The position numbers and the translations under genes are program-made. From contig CM023456.1 of assembly GCA_013339765.2 (NCBI GenBank), positions 89,354,797-89,418,796 of the forward strand: a stretch of DNA of 64,000 nucleotides, read 5' to 3'. The notes below the pieces were generated by a model, which was not told the DNA's origin, did no database searches, and worked only from the letters and a program-made list of their open reading frames with translations. This stretch comes from Haemaphysalis longicornis (taxonomy: Eukaryota; Arthropoda; Arachnida; Ixodida; Ixodidae). The number at the start of each line of letters is the position of its first letter. Positions within the stretch are counted from its first letter, which is position 1. Below, one piece after another: positions 10,137 through 19,788 of the stretch.

Positions 10137-10687
10137 TTTGTTTCATCTCAATTTCGTTTTGTTTGCTCAGTACCCTGGCACCCACTGTCACATTTGTGAG
10201 AACTTACAGCATCCTTACCCTTCATGGAGTCCCAGCTGTCACTTTAATTCCCCTTTTTGCCTCAGGCAAATGAGGGAACAGACATTCCAAAGACTATGTT
10301 GGCCCTACACAACATTCTGTATTAGTCCCCCGTGACCTCAATGAAGAATCAGTAAATAGTCCTTCGTTCATCTGCAACCCCCTCCCACACAAGCTTTCAT
10401 CCCCATTTTTTCATGAATAAAGTCAAACAAAGGCTGTACGTTCAGAACCGTCCCCAACCGAAATGTGTAAATAAAAGTATTCATCGCTGCTATCACTCGC
10501 TGCTATTTCGTGTCAGCAATGCCTTCGGCGTTTTGTCCCCATAATATATGTTCTGAATTCTGGAAGCAGCCGTGAGCTACTTTCAGACATTTACTGCCTC
10601 CCATGAATCGGCATCATTGTTTTGCATGAGGGTCGCGATCATAATCCCTATCCTTTTGCATCTTTTCATGTTACAAGTGGCCGTATA
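10137..10687. other. Unassigned sequence with poly(A)-signal-like ends
   Basis: AATAAA-type words occur at about 10413 and 10470. They could mark a retroelement or gene 3' UTR, but no coding sequence upstream supports either. Nothing else is recognised. Confidence 0.4.
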
Positions 10688-11361
10688 CCCGTGCCACACG
10701 TACACGAAAAAAGACATTAAGTGCTTAAGGCCTTAAGTTTTAATGGCATTAATTCGCTGCTGCACACAAAAATGTAATGCCATTCGCTCTGATGTCATTT
10801 TTGGTTTAGGAGTCCCCACAACTAATTCGCCTTCACGAATGTCTTAATCTGCCTACTCCCAAACACAATGGGAACCAAATGAAACGAAAGAAAACTCACC
10901 ACCAGAGTGTTGACGCGGAAAAGTAGCTAAACGTCTAAATAAGACGATTTTTTGAACCCTCTTGGCGGCAAGGTTCTGTAGACGAGGTTTACAAAAGGAG
11001 CGGCAAAATGCAGAACGTCAGGTCACATCATTTTAAACTTTTCAGATTTGGCTACTGCTGGGAGGAGACGGCTGCTGCTGGAAGCCAATTTAGAAATGGC
11101 TCCCATCATTTTTTAGCAAATACTGTATGTCATAACGTTTTCTTTCATCAAGAACATTTTAAACCCTTCTAAGACGTTTTTTTCTCTTTAAAAGTTGGAA
11201 AATATGAGGACATTTCTCTTTTTGGTCATATCACCATCACGCGTGACACATTTAGCGCCGTTGCGTCTCGGCATGTAGCACACCTCGCCCAAATAATGTC
11301 ATTCGGTTTTATAAGACCTTCATTAGGCACTTAATGTTATTTTTCGTGCTCCTGGCACGGG
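10688..11361. mobile_element. TA-flanked MITE, 674 bp
   Basis: The left end CCCGTGCCACACGTACACGA is preceded by TA (10686-10687). The right end read in reverse is CCCGTGCCAGGAGCACGAAA and is followed by TA (11362-11363). Pairing continues through GACATTAAGTGC on the left and AACATTAAGTGC on the right, about 40 bp in all. There is no transposase, and the superfamily is uncertain beyond its TA preference. Confidence 0.65.
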
Positions 11362-11587
11362 TATTAAACACCGCCAACTTTTGAAAGTATGAGATTACAA
11401 TCCTGCGGCTAAGCCACTCCTTGCATTATTTGAAAAATGCCTAAAACACCCTAATGGCACATGACATCCTACCCTTCACGGCAGTTCTGCACTTCATATC
11501 ATGCATTGCTTATCCATATTTTTCAAAGGGACGCTGAAGTATCAAACTTCTGCTTGTTTCAGTAAGGCATCGACCAGGTTGAACATA

Positions 11588-12018
11588 CCGTATATCCGCG
11601 CGTATAACCCGCCCCTGCATATAATCTGCACCCTCACTTTCAGCCCGCCGGAAAAGAAAATGAAAGAAATCTTCGCGCATTGCCCAGACATTTGATACAG
11701 GAAACGCTGTGCCAAAGCTACTGCTCAAGCAATACATCGCATACTGTGTAGACAGAAAATGCATATAATTAGTAACTAGAACACGCTGACTTCAAGGTGA
11801 AAGTCACAATTCAATCAGTGTCACTGCTCTCGCTAGAGCTATAAGTCCGCACTGTTGTACACAAGGTCATCTTCACGGCATGACGCGCACTGCAGCTTCA
11901 CAGCAGAACGCGCATTGCCGTGAAGCTGCACTAAAATACCCCGAATGTATGTCCACACCTCTACTTTGCCACTGAAATTTTCCCACTTTTAATGCAAGTT
12001 ATTGGCGCGAAAATACGG
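11588..12018. mobile_element. TA-flanked MITE, 431 bp, CCGTAT termini
   Basis: The left end TACCGTATATCCGCGCGTAT and the right end, in reverse TACCGTATTTTCGCGCCAAT, are alike and include the TA target on each side. The TACCGTA start resembles the Tigger-type element at 9539-10134, so this may be a related pogo-group family. The body has no transposase motif. Confidence 0.6.
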
Positions 12019-12020
12019 TA

Positions 12021-12985
12021 CTCTTCAGCGTTTTCCCTGTCACTAAAGTAGTATTTAATTTATGAACCCAGATGACATGAAACATCACGTGATATCTGCG
12101 GCGGCCAGAACAATGACAGCACTGACATAAAATGACGCTCAAATTTCTTGCAGTGTGAGTGGATGATGCGCAAATTTTTAAGGTTCATACGCACGCACTT
12201 GCACTTGTGTAAAAGTAATGCCTTTTTTAAGGACTTTCCGGCATATTTGCCACATGCATATGCACCAAATGTGAAAACCAAAACCACAATTCTGGTTTTG
12301 ATTCTCTGCAACAACATGCTTAGCTTGTGTCATTATCCTTGGTTTCGCACACTCGCTACTTTGAGAATTGCCTTGCCATACCCCTGCCAAGTTGTCAGCA
12401 CCAAAGTGGGCCGGGAAAAACTGACAGCCCCTCTCAGCGCATTCAGGGCGTGCAAGTATGGTACCATTCAGTGCAAAAGACGAGCCAAGGTGTAAGCAGT
12501 GGCTGAACACTCCCCACGTCATTGGAGACGGTTTGCCCACGCATTCAGTGCTTTCTGGCTCATCCATGTTGTATTCACCTAATCATAAGAGGTGTGTTGA
12601 CATAAGGCTAACAGTCGGCCGATTGACCACCGATGTCAGAAAGCAGCTGTCGCCCTATCACATTGAGCCACTGACTGCTGTATAAATCATTATCCGAACG
12701 TCGAGCGCCTTTTCTCGAGGAAACAAATATTTTACAAAGGAACACGCATTCCCACCAAACACGTCACCATGAACGGTGGTACGTGCTTTGCCCACGAACT
12801 AATTGCGGATTTCAAACGCTAAATTAAGCGCTGCCTACTCTGCTTAACCGATTTGGTCTCCCCAATTCTTGTGATCGTTTGCATTGCAGTCCTACCAACA
12901 GATAAAAACTTTCTTTTTATTAGGTGCTTTCAGAGTATGTATTACTTTGGTTCCCTATCGTTTAGTAGTTCACATATCTTCTTGT
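12021..12985. other. Unassigned sequence
   Basis: Open frames of about 115-130 codons occur on both strands at 12148-12567 but show no recognised domain. They lie antisense to each other with no preference for either strand. No repeat boundary is recognised. Confidence 0.4.
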
Positions 12986-13292
12986 TAACCCTACCTCTGC
13001 CATTCTCTTTGCCATGTCTTTGATACCACTTGTGTTGGATGTATTTCTGTTCAATTCTTATGTAAGAATGTTTTTAATGGTACACGAACTATGTATAAGT
13101 ATTAAACTGTATTTGATTACAGCCAAAAACTGCATTGCTGTTTTGTTTCTTGCTACCTGCTGTTCGCTACCCTTGTTGCCGATGTAGCTCAGGGGAATGG
13201 ATCGTTGTCAAGCCGCAAAGCTGCGGCTTTTTTCCCCTCTACATCAGCCATGTAATTTGCATGTCTCAAATAAACTTGAAACTTGAAACCTC
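12986..13292 (+). mobile_element. LINE 3' UTR end with TTGAAAC tandem tail
   Basis: The stretch runs through GCCGATGTAGCTCAGGGGAA, a GCCGCAAAGCTGCGGC stem and CTCAAATAAACTTGAAACTTGAAAC. The end consists of repeated AACTTGA units after AATAAA. This is the ending style of several arthropod LINE families (CR1/Jockey group). No ORF remains upstream. Confidence 0.5.
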
Positions 13293-14327
13293 CGGGCGCT
13301 GGTGTGTGCGCGTGGATGGAACTCGCCTGTGCCGCAATCGAGGTTGCTGCGCAAAATCACACACAACCTGTGTCAAAAGTGCTTCTTGTACCTCGCTTCT
13401 ATGCGTTACTCAGAATGTTTTGGTTGATTTTAGATGCCCTATAGTAAACCTTCTCTTCCGCTAGAGTGACCTTTATTTTTCATCATGCCAGTTGAGCGTG
13501 CACACAAGCCTGAGCTCTACTAAAGTAAAATCAGCCAAGCGTCTTTGACCAAAATACGGACCGCATGTGTGCTGTGTGGAGTTGCTTTAATTTCACGGAC
13601 CTTAATCAGCTTAACGCATTCTGCATACCCACAAAACAGAGCCAGAGTCACCACAGCACAAATCATGTCTAGGCCCAGTTTTTTGCTTCACGATCAATTT
13701 CCAATGGCGTAACAGTGGATGAATTAGACAACTGGTTTTTTCAGCGAAATTTAACTGCAAGCCTCAGCTAGTCTAGGAAAACATTATGCGTCACAGAAAA
13801 AGACAAAATTCAACAAGGAAGATAAGAAAAGGGATACCACTTTTAAATTGATTTTTCTTTTCAAGTAATTAACATCAATGAAACTACAGTGGTCAAAGCA
13901 TGGTTTAGGTACTCCCGACCCCATTCTGATCAAGTAATCCCACAATGTCTACAAATTACTTCAAGGTCCCTTTAGCATGCTTTTTCTTAATCCTCGATGT
14001 AACTGCTTACCCATATTTCTTAAAGGACACTGAGGTGCGCCAATTTTTAATCCCGATATTTTATAAGGATGTCTAATTCAACTGAGTACCAACGAGTGCT
14101 TTTGTCTAAACTTTATAATTACTCTGACTGGATAAGAGATGCTTATTCCATGTTCAATTTATTAAAAGCCTTGCAATAAAAAAGTCCCATTATACTTCCA
14201 GAGGGCACACAAAATACCTACCTGTATATTTGTCGTTCCAAGAAAATAATGACAATTGTTCCTTAAAGAACATTTGTTAATAAGAATGTAACAATACAAT
14301 GAGGCATTGGGAGCATTCCCATTATAT
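13293..14327. other. Unassigned AT-rich sequence
   Basis: No gene or repeat end is recognised. The gypsy LTR begins at its right edge. Confidence 0.45.
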
Positions 14328-14752
14328 TGTCACGAAGCCAAGGACGACGCAGTTGTTTTGGAAAAGAAACAAGGTTTATTGGAGCGAACTTGTGCTCCCC
14401 TAACAACTCAAAAGAATACAGAGGCGGCGAAGCAGCGGTCAACAAAGTGACGTGCGTCGGCGAGCGTTGCAGAATCGAATACCCCGGCGTCTGCTCTGCA
14501 GGCCTTTTATCTTTCGGCACGCGTGGTTCTCGAACCGTCGATTCGCATCGAGAACATTGTAGATCCAAGAAGATTATTCCGGGCTGTTCACGCTATATCG
14601 GAATGCTCTCCCTATCAGAACAGATAACACATGCGGCACAGAAAGAAAGAATGGAACACACGCTTATCTTGGCACAGAGATAACACAGACCGGCGCAGCC
14701 GGGCGGTAAAAGCAAAATACAAATAAACAAACCCAATGCACGGTTCGCGGCA
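14328..14752 (-). mobile_element. Ty3/gypsy 3' LTR (minus orientation)
   Basis: On the minus strand the block starts TGCCGCGAACCGTGC and ends CTTGGCTTCGTGACA, a TG...CA LTR of 425 bp. It is preceded by a purine tract (plus-strand TTACCCCCCTCT, 14753-14764) that acts as polypurine tract. The LTR at 60838-61250 is the same family, sharing for example GCGAACTTGTGCTCCCCTAA on the plus strand. The integrase C-terminus sits immediately upstream in element orientation, which makes this the 3' LTR. Confidence 0.75.
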
Positions 14753-14824
14753 TTACCCCCCTCTAAGAGTGCATCGACCCGATGCTAAAATAGGCGACAG
14801 TCCGAAAATAAAAATAAAAGTTCG

Positions 14825-15318
14825 TCATCGTCCGTAGAAAGGTTTTAAGTGAACCACGTGGACGACTTCGGGCCGCGTACGTCGTCGTGATGTGCCGGAG
14901 TCACCATCGGGGATCACTTCGTAGGTAAGTTGGCCAACACGTCGTAGAATCTGGTAGGGTTCAAAATACCGTCGCAGAAGTTTCTCACTCAGTCCGCGTC
15001 GTCGGATGGGAGTCCAAACCCACACACGGTCCCCAGGATGGTACTCGGCGTCTCGTCGACGGAGATTGTAGCGTCCGGCATCCACCAGCTGCTGGTCCGT
15101 TATACGAATTCGAGCGAGCTGGCGGGCCTCCTCCACACGTTGAAGATATCCTTGGACGTCGACGTTGAGGTCGTCGTCTTCTACGTGCGGAAGCATGGCG
15201 TCGAGCATCGTAGTCGGCCGTCTTCCATAGTCAAGCTCGAACGGTGTCATCTGCGTAGTTTCCTGGGTCGCTGTGTTGTACGCAAATGTGATATACGGGA
15301 GGACTTGGACCAAGTTGC
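14825..15318 (-). pseudogene. Ty3/gypsy integrase C-terminal part, 5'-truncated
   Basis: About 165 codons remain open on the minus strand. They begin at VLPYITFAYNTATQETTQ, pass LDAMLPHVEDDDLN and YLQRVEEARQLARIR, then the basic, chromodomain-adjacent region YNLRRRDAEYHPGDRVWVWT. They end with EVVHVVHLKPFYGR. The same order appears in the gypsy copy at 61326-62168. The catalytic core, reverse transcriptase, protease and gag are missing because the element is cut at about 15318, where RTE sequence starts on the opposite strand. The open frame accidentally continues about 20 codons into the RTE sequence. Integrase would insert retroelement DNA; this remnant cannot. Confidence 0.85.
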
Positions 15319-15321
15319 GAC

Positions 15322-15704
15322 CCCGGATCCCAACCATGAGGACGAGATAATTAGAAGGATCAGAGTGGGGTAGAGTGCATACGGCAGACATTCTCAGATA
15401 ATGAATAGCAGCCTAGCATTGTCCCTGAAGAAGAAAGTGTATGACAGCTGCGTCGTACCGGTACTCACCAACGGGGCAGAAACTTGGAGGCTCACTAAGA
15501 GGGTTCAACTTAAATTGACAACGACTCAGCGGGCAATGGAGCGGAAAATGATAGGTGTAACATTAACGGACAAGAAGAGAGCGGAGTGGGTCAGGAAACA
15601 AACGCGTATTAAGGACATACTAGTAGAAATTAAGAAGAAATGGACGTGGGCGGGTTATGTAAAGCGAAAGCAAGATAACCGGTTGACATTTCGTCGCTAA
15701 GAGG
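15322..15704 (+). pseudogene. RTE-clade LINE reverse transcriptase C-terminal fragment
   Basis: The plus strand reads NHEDEIIRRIRVG, stop, SAYGRHSQIMNSSLALSLKKKVYDSC, then VVPVLTNGAETWRLTKR. It continues to LTTTQRAMERKMIGVTL and ends with KKKWTWAGYVKR. This is the post-RT segment typical of RTE LINEs, in which GAETW and QRAMER are hallmarks. One nonsense codon replaces Trp in the usual GWSAYG, and the copy is truncated at both ends. It abuts the gypsy fragment head-on, so one inserted into or recombined with the other. Confidence 0.82.
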
Positions 15705-15763
15705 TAGCTGGGTATGATGTGGATTTGCTGGTATATACCCACGTATTTTTGCGTCTGTGTGCT

Positions 15764-15919
15764 TATGTATGTATGTATGTATGTATGTATGTATGTATGT
15801 ATGTATGTATGTATGTATGTATGTATGTATGTATGTATGTATGTATGTATGTATGTATGTATGTATGTTGTATGTATGTATGTATGTATGTATGTATGTA
15901 TGCATGTATGTATGTACGT
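15764..15919. repeat. (ATGT)n microsatellite, ~156 bp
   Basis: About 37 consecutive ATGT units occur with a few variants near the right end. All three plus-strand frames stay open and repeat C-M-Y-V, and the minus strand gives I-H-T-Y. These are by-products of the tetranucleotide repeat and not genes. Confidence 0.97.
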
Positions 15920-16099
15920 ACCTACACATGTCAATCGCGCCACTTCGTAACCGCCATCACCATAGAAATAGTCTCTTATCGCTCTGGTGAGAATAAACAA
16001 AATAAGTGGTATTAGGATTGCGCACTTTAACGAATAGGGCAGAACTCAGCTCAAGTAACGTGTGGAATGCCGCGCAAAGTTACCATGCAGTGGGCCTTT

Positions 16100-16255
16100 T
16101 CAATACTAATATTCTTCCTTTCCTTTTTCTTCCTCTTTTCTTATCTTTCTTCTTCTAATTATTATTATTATTATTATTATAAGTATTTTTTATTATAATA
16201 TTATTCTAATTGTTATTACGCTTATTATATTTTCTATTAATAATACATTGTGAGG
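16100..16255. repeat. AT-rich stretch with (ATT)n
   Basis: Pyrimidine-rich TTCTTCCTTTCCTTTTTC leads into seven or eight ATT units (16159-16182) and further AT-rich sequence. It could be the decayed tail of a neighbouring retroelement. Confidence 0.7.
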
Positions 16256-16257
16256 TA

Positions 16258-16500
16258 CCCGCCACGGTGAATCACTGGCTGAGGCGTTGTGCTGCTTAGC
16301 ATGAGGACGCGGGTGCGATTACCAGAGGCGGCGGCCGCTTCTCTGAGAGAGGCGAAAAGAAAAACGACCGTGTGTACGAGATTTCGGCGCAGGAAAGGTC
16401 CCCAGGTGGTCAAAAGTAATCCACGTCGTCCACTATGGCACGTCTCATCGCCTGGAAAGCGTCGGCGCATTAAACCCCACAATCAGATCAATATATTGTG
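16258..16500 (+). mobile_element. tRNA-derived SINE (tick type)
   Basis: The head CGGTGAATCACTGGCTGAGG, followed about 45 bp later by CGCGGGTGCGATTACC, stands where Pol III A and B boxes occur. The body includes GGTCCCCAGGTGGTCAAAAG and TAATCCACGTCGTCCACTAT. The end is GGCGCATTAAACCCCACAAT then CAGATCAATA. The order (tRNA-like head, CCCCAGGTGGTC, TAAACCCCACA...ATCAAT tail) matches a SINE family common in ticks. It is diverged. Confidence 0.8.
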
Positions 16501-17145
16501 AGCGCAGAGTTTCTCTCGCGAGTTTGGTTTTTCGGAGGCGACCTTTTATTTGGATGCTAGAGTGAAAAACAAGCGCCTTCGCGTCCTCATGGAGGCTAAA
16601 AAGTTTGAGGCATAAACATGGCCGCGGAGTAGTCTTTTACCGTAAACACCTGCGCCAAATGCGACGTGTGTGTACCACAAAATAAATTAGGTACTGCTTA
16701 ACAGATGACAGATAAATTGCTTACTGTTTTTTGACGTGAAAGATAGCGCAAGAGGAAATTAACACTGTATATACACATTCGGCATTTGCTCTGGGCTGGA
16801 AAAAAAAAGATATTTTCCCGCAGGCCGTCTCCACGACGCAAACTTTTGCCGCAAATGCGGTTCCGGTATCCTAGTGAAACGTTTCCGCCTAGCAGGAGCT
16901 AGGTCGAAGCCGAATCGCCATCGTACAGCGTATTTCCACATACATGCACTGTGGTGCTGGGGAAGCGGCTCGCTAGGCTACTCGCGCACTATTTTACTAA
17001 GGACCACACGTAGATGTCTCACAGCACCCCGGACGTAACCTCGGAACCCTTTCTTCCATATAGCGACATCACCACATTGTAGAGCCTGCAGCGACTGGAA
17101 CTATCTCTCTCCCATATCCGCTCTCCATTCCATCAATAGCAAGAT
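16501..17145. other. Unassigned sequence
   Basis: No gene or repeat end is recognised. The stretch contains an A9 run at about 16800. GC content rises towards the TG-rich repeat on the right. Confidence 0.4.
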
Positions 17146-17755
17146 TATGGCATGCATGCGTGTGCATGCATGCATGTTTGCGTGTACGTACTTGTGCGTG
17201 CGTGCGTGTGCGTTTGCGCGTGTGCCTCCGTGTATGTGTGCGTGTGCGTGTGTGTGCGTGCATAGGCAGGCGTGCGAGTGTGTGCGTGTGCGCGTCTGCA
17301 AATGCGTGCGTGTATGTGTTCACGTGCGTGCGTGTGCGAGTTCGTGGGTGCGTGCCTATGTGTGCGTGCGTGCATGCGTGTGTGTGCACGTGGGCGTGCG
17401 TGTGCAGGTGTGTGCGTGGGCGCGTGTAAGGGCATGTGCCCGTTTTCGTGTGCAAGATTACGTGTGTGTGTGCGCGTGCGTTCATGTGTCTGTTCAGGTG
17501 CGGGGGCATGTGCGTGCATGAGAGCATGCTCTATGTGTGCGCGCGTGCGTGATTGCGTGCTCTGTGTGCGTGCGTGGGCGCGTGTACGCACTTGCACGTG
17601 TGCGTCCGTGTGTGCGTGTGCGTGCGCGTGCATGTGTGTGTGTGTGTGGGTGCGTGCGCGTGTTTGTGTGTGCGTGCATGCGTGTGTGCGTGCGTGCGTG
17701 CGTTTGTGTGTATGTGTGTGTTTGTGTGCGTGAGTTTGTGTGGGTGTTTTCAATG
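17146..17755. repeat. TG/GTGCG-rich low-complexity tract, ~610 bp
   Basis: The plus strand is a mixture of GTGTGCGTGCGTGC and GCATGCATG words with almost no other composition. Every reading frame on both strands stays open for up to about 240 codons, giving Cys/Val/Arg-rich or His/Thr/Arg-rich products. These are composition artefacts. The alternating purine-pyrimidine sequence can adopt left-handed DNA. Confidence 0.95.
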
Positions 17756-18356
17756 GAGATTTTGCATGACATGATTGCGTGCCGTACCACGCCGCCAGTC
17801 CCTGAGGGTGGTTGCAGGTTTTACTCATTCGCGTGGAAGTCCAGGTCCGCCTGCAGCGAGCCCACAGCAAATTCATGTGAGCGTAGGTAGTGGTAGAAAA
17901 TGTGCGTGTGTAGGAGGAAAGCTACAGGAACAAGCGCAGCTGTTCGATATCCGGAGCGTGCATCTGGCTTGAGCGAGTTTTAAAACGAACTTTGCGTCCC
18001 CTGTTCTTTATAGTTTTGCGCCATCGCTCTCATTCAGGGCGTTTCCGTTCAGAGTGCAACAGGACGCTTGCCTTTCTTCCTGCCTGTTGTTTTACTCGCC
18101 GTGATATTCCACTATATTCGCGCCCCAATAGTATATATGCCAATACTATATGCCACTCGAGAGACAGAAAACAAGGCAGAAAGAATACCTGAATGCGCTT
18201 AGAATTCAAATGAATTCGACGCTACTTCCATATAGTTTGCGTAATGCGTGAATGGGAAGGACACAATAGGATGTCCTAAGAGAAAAACTGCAGGCAGGAA
18301 CTCTAGCGATGATAATCAAAAGATAGTTATAAACCAAAAATCACACTAAGACGTGT
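17756..18356. other. Unassigned sequence
   Basis: No gene or repeat end is recognised between the TG-rich tract and the hairpin module. Confidence 0.4.
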
Positions 18357-18490
18357 TTCTGGGCGAGTTGGTTTATATTACAGAAATAAGATTTAGCGCA
18401 GCGAAAGACACGGGCGGTGAAAAGGACCTGACATTGCCCGTCCCGTCCTTTTCACCGTCCGTGTCTTTCGCTGCGCTAAATCTTATTTGT
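18357..18490 (+). repeat. GGGCGAGTTGGTT module (copy 3) forming a 43-bp-arm hairpin
   Basis: CTGGGCGAGTTGGTTTATAT leads into an arm at 18385-18427 that begins AATAAGATTTAGCGCAGCGA and ends GGTGAAAAGGAC. The arm at 18445-18487 is its reverse complement at 42 of 43 positions (one G/A difference). The loop is 17 bases. Near-identity of the arms means the inversion is recent or has been kept similar. Confidence 0.85.
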
Positions 18491-19208
18491 GCGAAAATCA
18501 CACGATTTATTACTTGGAACAGAAACAAGTAAAAATCATTCAGCTTAAAAAATGAAGTAAGTCGCTACCCCAAATTGAGGGAATCACTACATTCACCCAA
18601 CCAAAAATACATTTGTAACTAGAAAACACAAACATAACAATAAACATAACGTCTAAAGGTGGTCTTGTGAAGCTTGGTGGCAAATATATTTATATTCAGA
18701 CGTATAAGCGCACACTATTCTAGTTAAAACTTGTTCAATCATAATTTTTGTACACGAAGGTTTTTTTTTATATGTAACACCAGGAATGTAACTCATAAAA
18801 AGGCAAAAAACCAACTAAAATCTTCCACAGTTCCAGAGCGAGATAGGAGAAAATTGAAATATTTATTTTCTGTAGTGACTATATGTCCCTACGGCTTCTT
18901 ATTTCCCGATAGCTTTCGCGTCAAAGTAGAACACCCTTAATGTTACTATACTCCCCGTCTCCACTCTTTCCACAAGTTGCACGTGGTGTGGTGTGTGCGA
19001 GCCCATCCATGCCCATGTAACTGGCGGGTTGATGTGCACGTGTCGGCCGCATAACGTTAAAGCTTTCGGGTTTTGGATGTTCACGTCACCTTCTCCCAAT
19101 AGGGCGCGTTGCTGTAATTTCATGGGCTTCGTTTTTGAAAAGCTCCCGCTTTGACCTCGAATCGCAGTAGCCGCGGATACTTTGGTTTTACTTTCATGTG
19201 TTACATCT
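18491..19208. other. Unassigned AT-rich sequence
   Basis: No gene or repeat boundary is recognised. An open frame near 18731-18940 has no recognised domain. Confidence 0.4.
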
Positions 19209-19210
19209 TA

Positions 19211-19277
19211 TTTCCTTGAAGGAAAGTTTGACATCCACCTTTGTGCGCTATACGGCTACAAAGGAAAGTTATACGGC
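19211..19277 (-). mobile_element. Inverted fragment of the neighbouring tRNA-like SINE (3' part)
   Basis: On the minus strand it reads CTTTCCTTTGTAGCCGTAT...GATGTCAAACTTTCCTTC, the same words as the tails of the two SINE copies at 19291 and 19570, with the head missing. It lies immediately upstream of the first complete copy in the opposite orientation. Confidence 0.65.
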
Positions 19278-19290
19278 TTTTCTTTGCTAG

Positions 19291-19507
19291 CGTCTTGGTG
19301 AACGCAGTTGGTAGAGAGACTGCTCTTGTTAAGCGGTGGTCGCGGGTTCGAATCCTGGACCACGACGAACTTATCTTCAACTGCGAAGTTTCTGAGAAAG
19401 CTGTATAGCTTTGCTTTGTAGCCGTATGCTTGCACTCAGGTGAATGTCAAACTTTCCTTCATAGCAACTTACTCCTCCATGAGGATTTCCCCTAAATCCG
19501 GTCGATT
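19291..19507 (+). mobile_element. tRNA-derived SINE, copy 1
   Basis: The head GTGAACGCAGTTGGTAGAGA stands at the A-box position. An exact B box, GGTTCGAATCC, lies at 19345-19355. The tail holds ATCTTCAACTGCGAAG, AAAGCTGTATAGCTTTGCTT, TGTCAAACTTTCCTTC and CCTAAATCCGGTC. It is tRNA-like over about 75 bp but lacks a clean acceptor stem, and the 3' body shared with the next copy shows it is a SINE rather than a tRNA gene. Confidence 0.75.
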
Positions 19508-19569
19508 AACACCTGTCCTTCGGTTCGAGTTGTTGATGAATTCGCTCTCGCGCTACAAACTGCTGGATT

Positions 19570-19788
19570 CCTGATTAGCTAAGTTGGTAGAGCGATTGCT
19601 CCGGCCAAGTGGTGGCCCCTGGTTCAAATCGTGTACCATGACGAAATTATCTTCAACTGCGAAGCTTCTGAGAAAGCTGTATAGCTTTCCTTTGTAGCCG
19701 TATGGCTGCACTCAGTAGGATGTCAAACTTTCCTTAACAGAACCTTACTCCACCTTGGGGATTTACCCTAAATCTGGTCTATCTTATT
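19570..19788 (+). mobile_element. tRNA-derived SINE, copy 2
   Basis: This is the same element as 19291-19507. The head is ATTAGCTAAGTTGGTAGAGC and the B box is decayed to GGTTCAAATCG. The tail shares ATCTTCAACTGCGAAG, AAAGCTGTATAGCTTTCCTT, ATGTCAAACTTTCCTT and CCTAAATCTGGTC. The two copies lie head-to-tail about 60 bp apart, so this may be a tandem duplication or two insertions. Confidence 0.75.

Noticed and set aside
12178..12567. A 129-codon minus-strand frame as a gene
   Set aside because: No recognised domain, overlapping plus-strand frames of similar length, and no splice or promoter support.
14825..15391. A 188-codon intact host gene
   Set aside because: About 165 codons are gypsy integrase C-terminus and the first ~20 are reverse-strand RTE sequence joined by the junction.
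15620..16015. Open frames encoding repeated C-M-Y-V or I-H-T-Y
   Set aside because: They are direct translations of the ATGT microsatellite.
17069..17890. Overlapping long open frames on both strands (up to ~240 codons, Cys/Val/Arg- or His/Thr/Arg-rich)
   Set aside because: All frames stay open because the DNA is a TG/CG low-complexity tract. The products are repetitive and mutually antisense.
19291..19366. A possible functional tRNA gene (A box and exact B box)
   Set aside because: The acceptor stem does not pair cleanly and the sequence continues into a 3' body shared with a second copy 280 bp away, so it is a SINE head.
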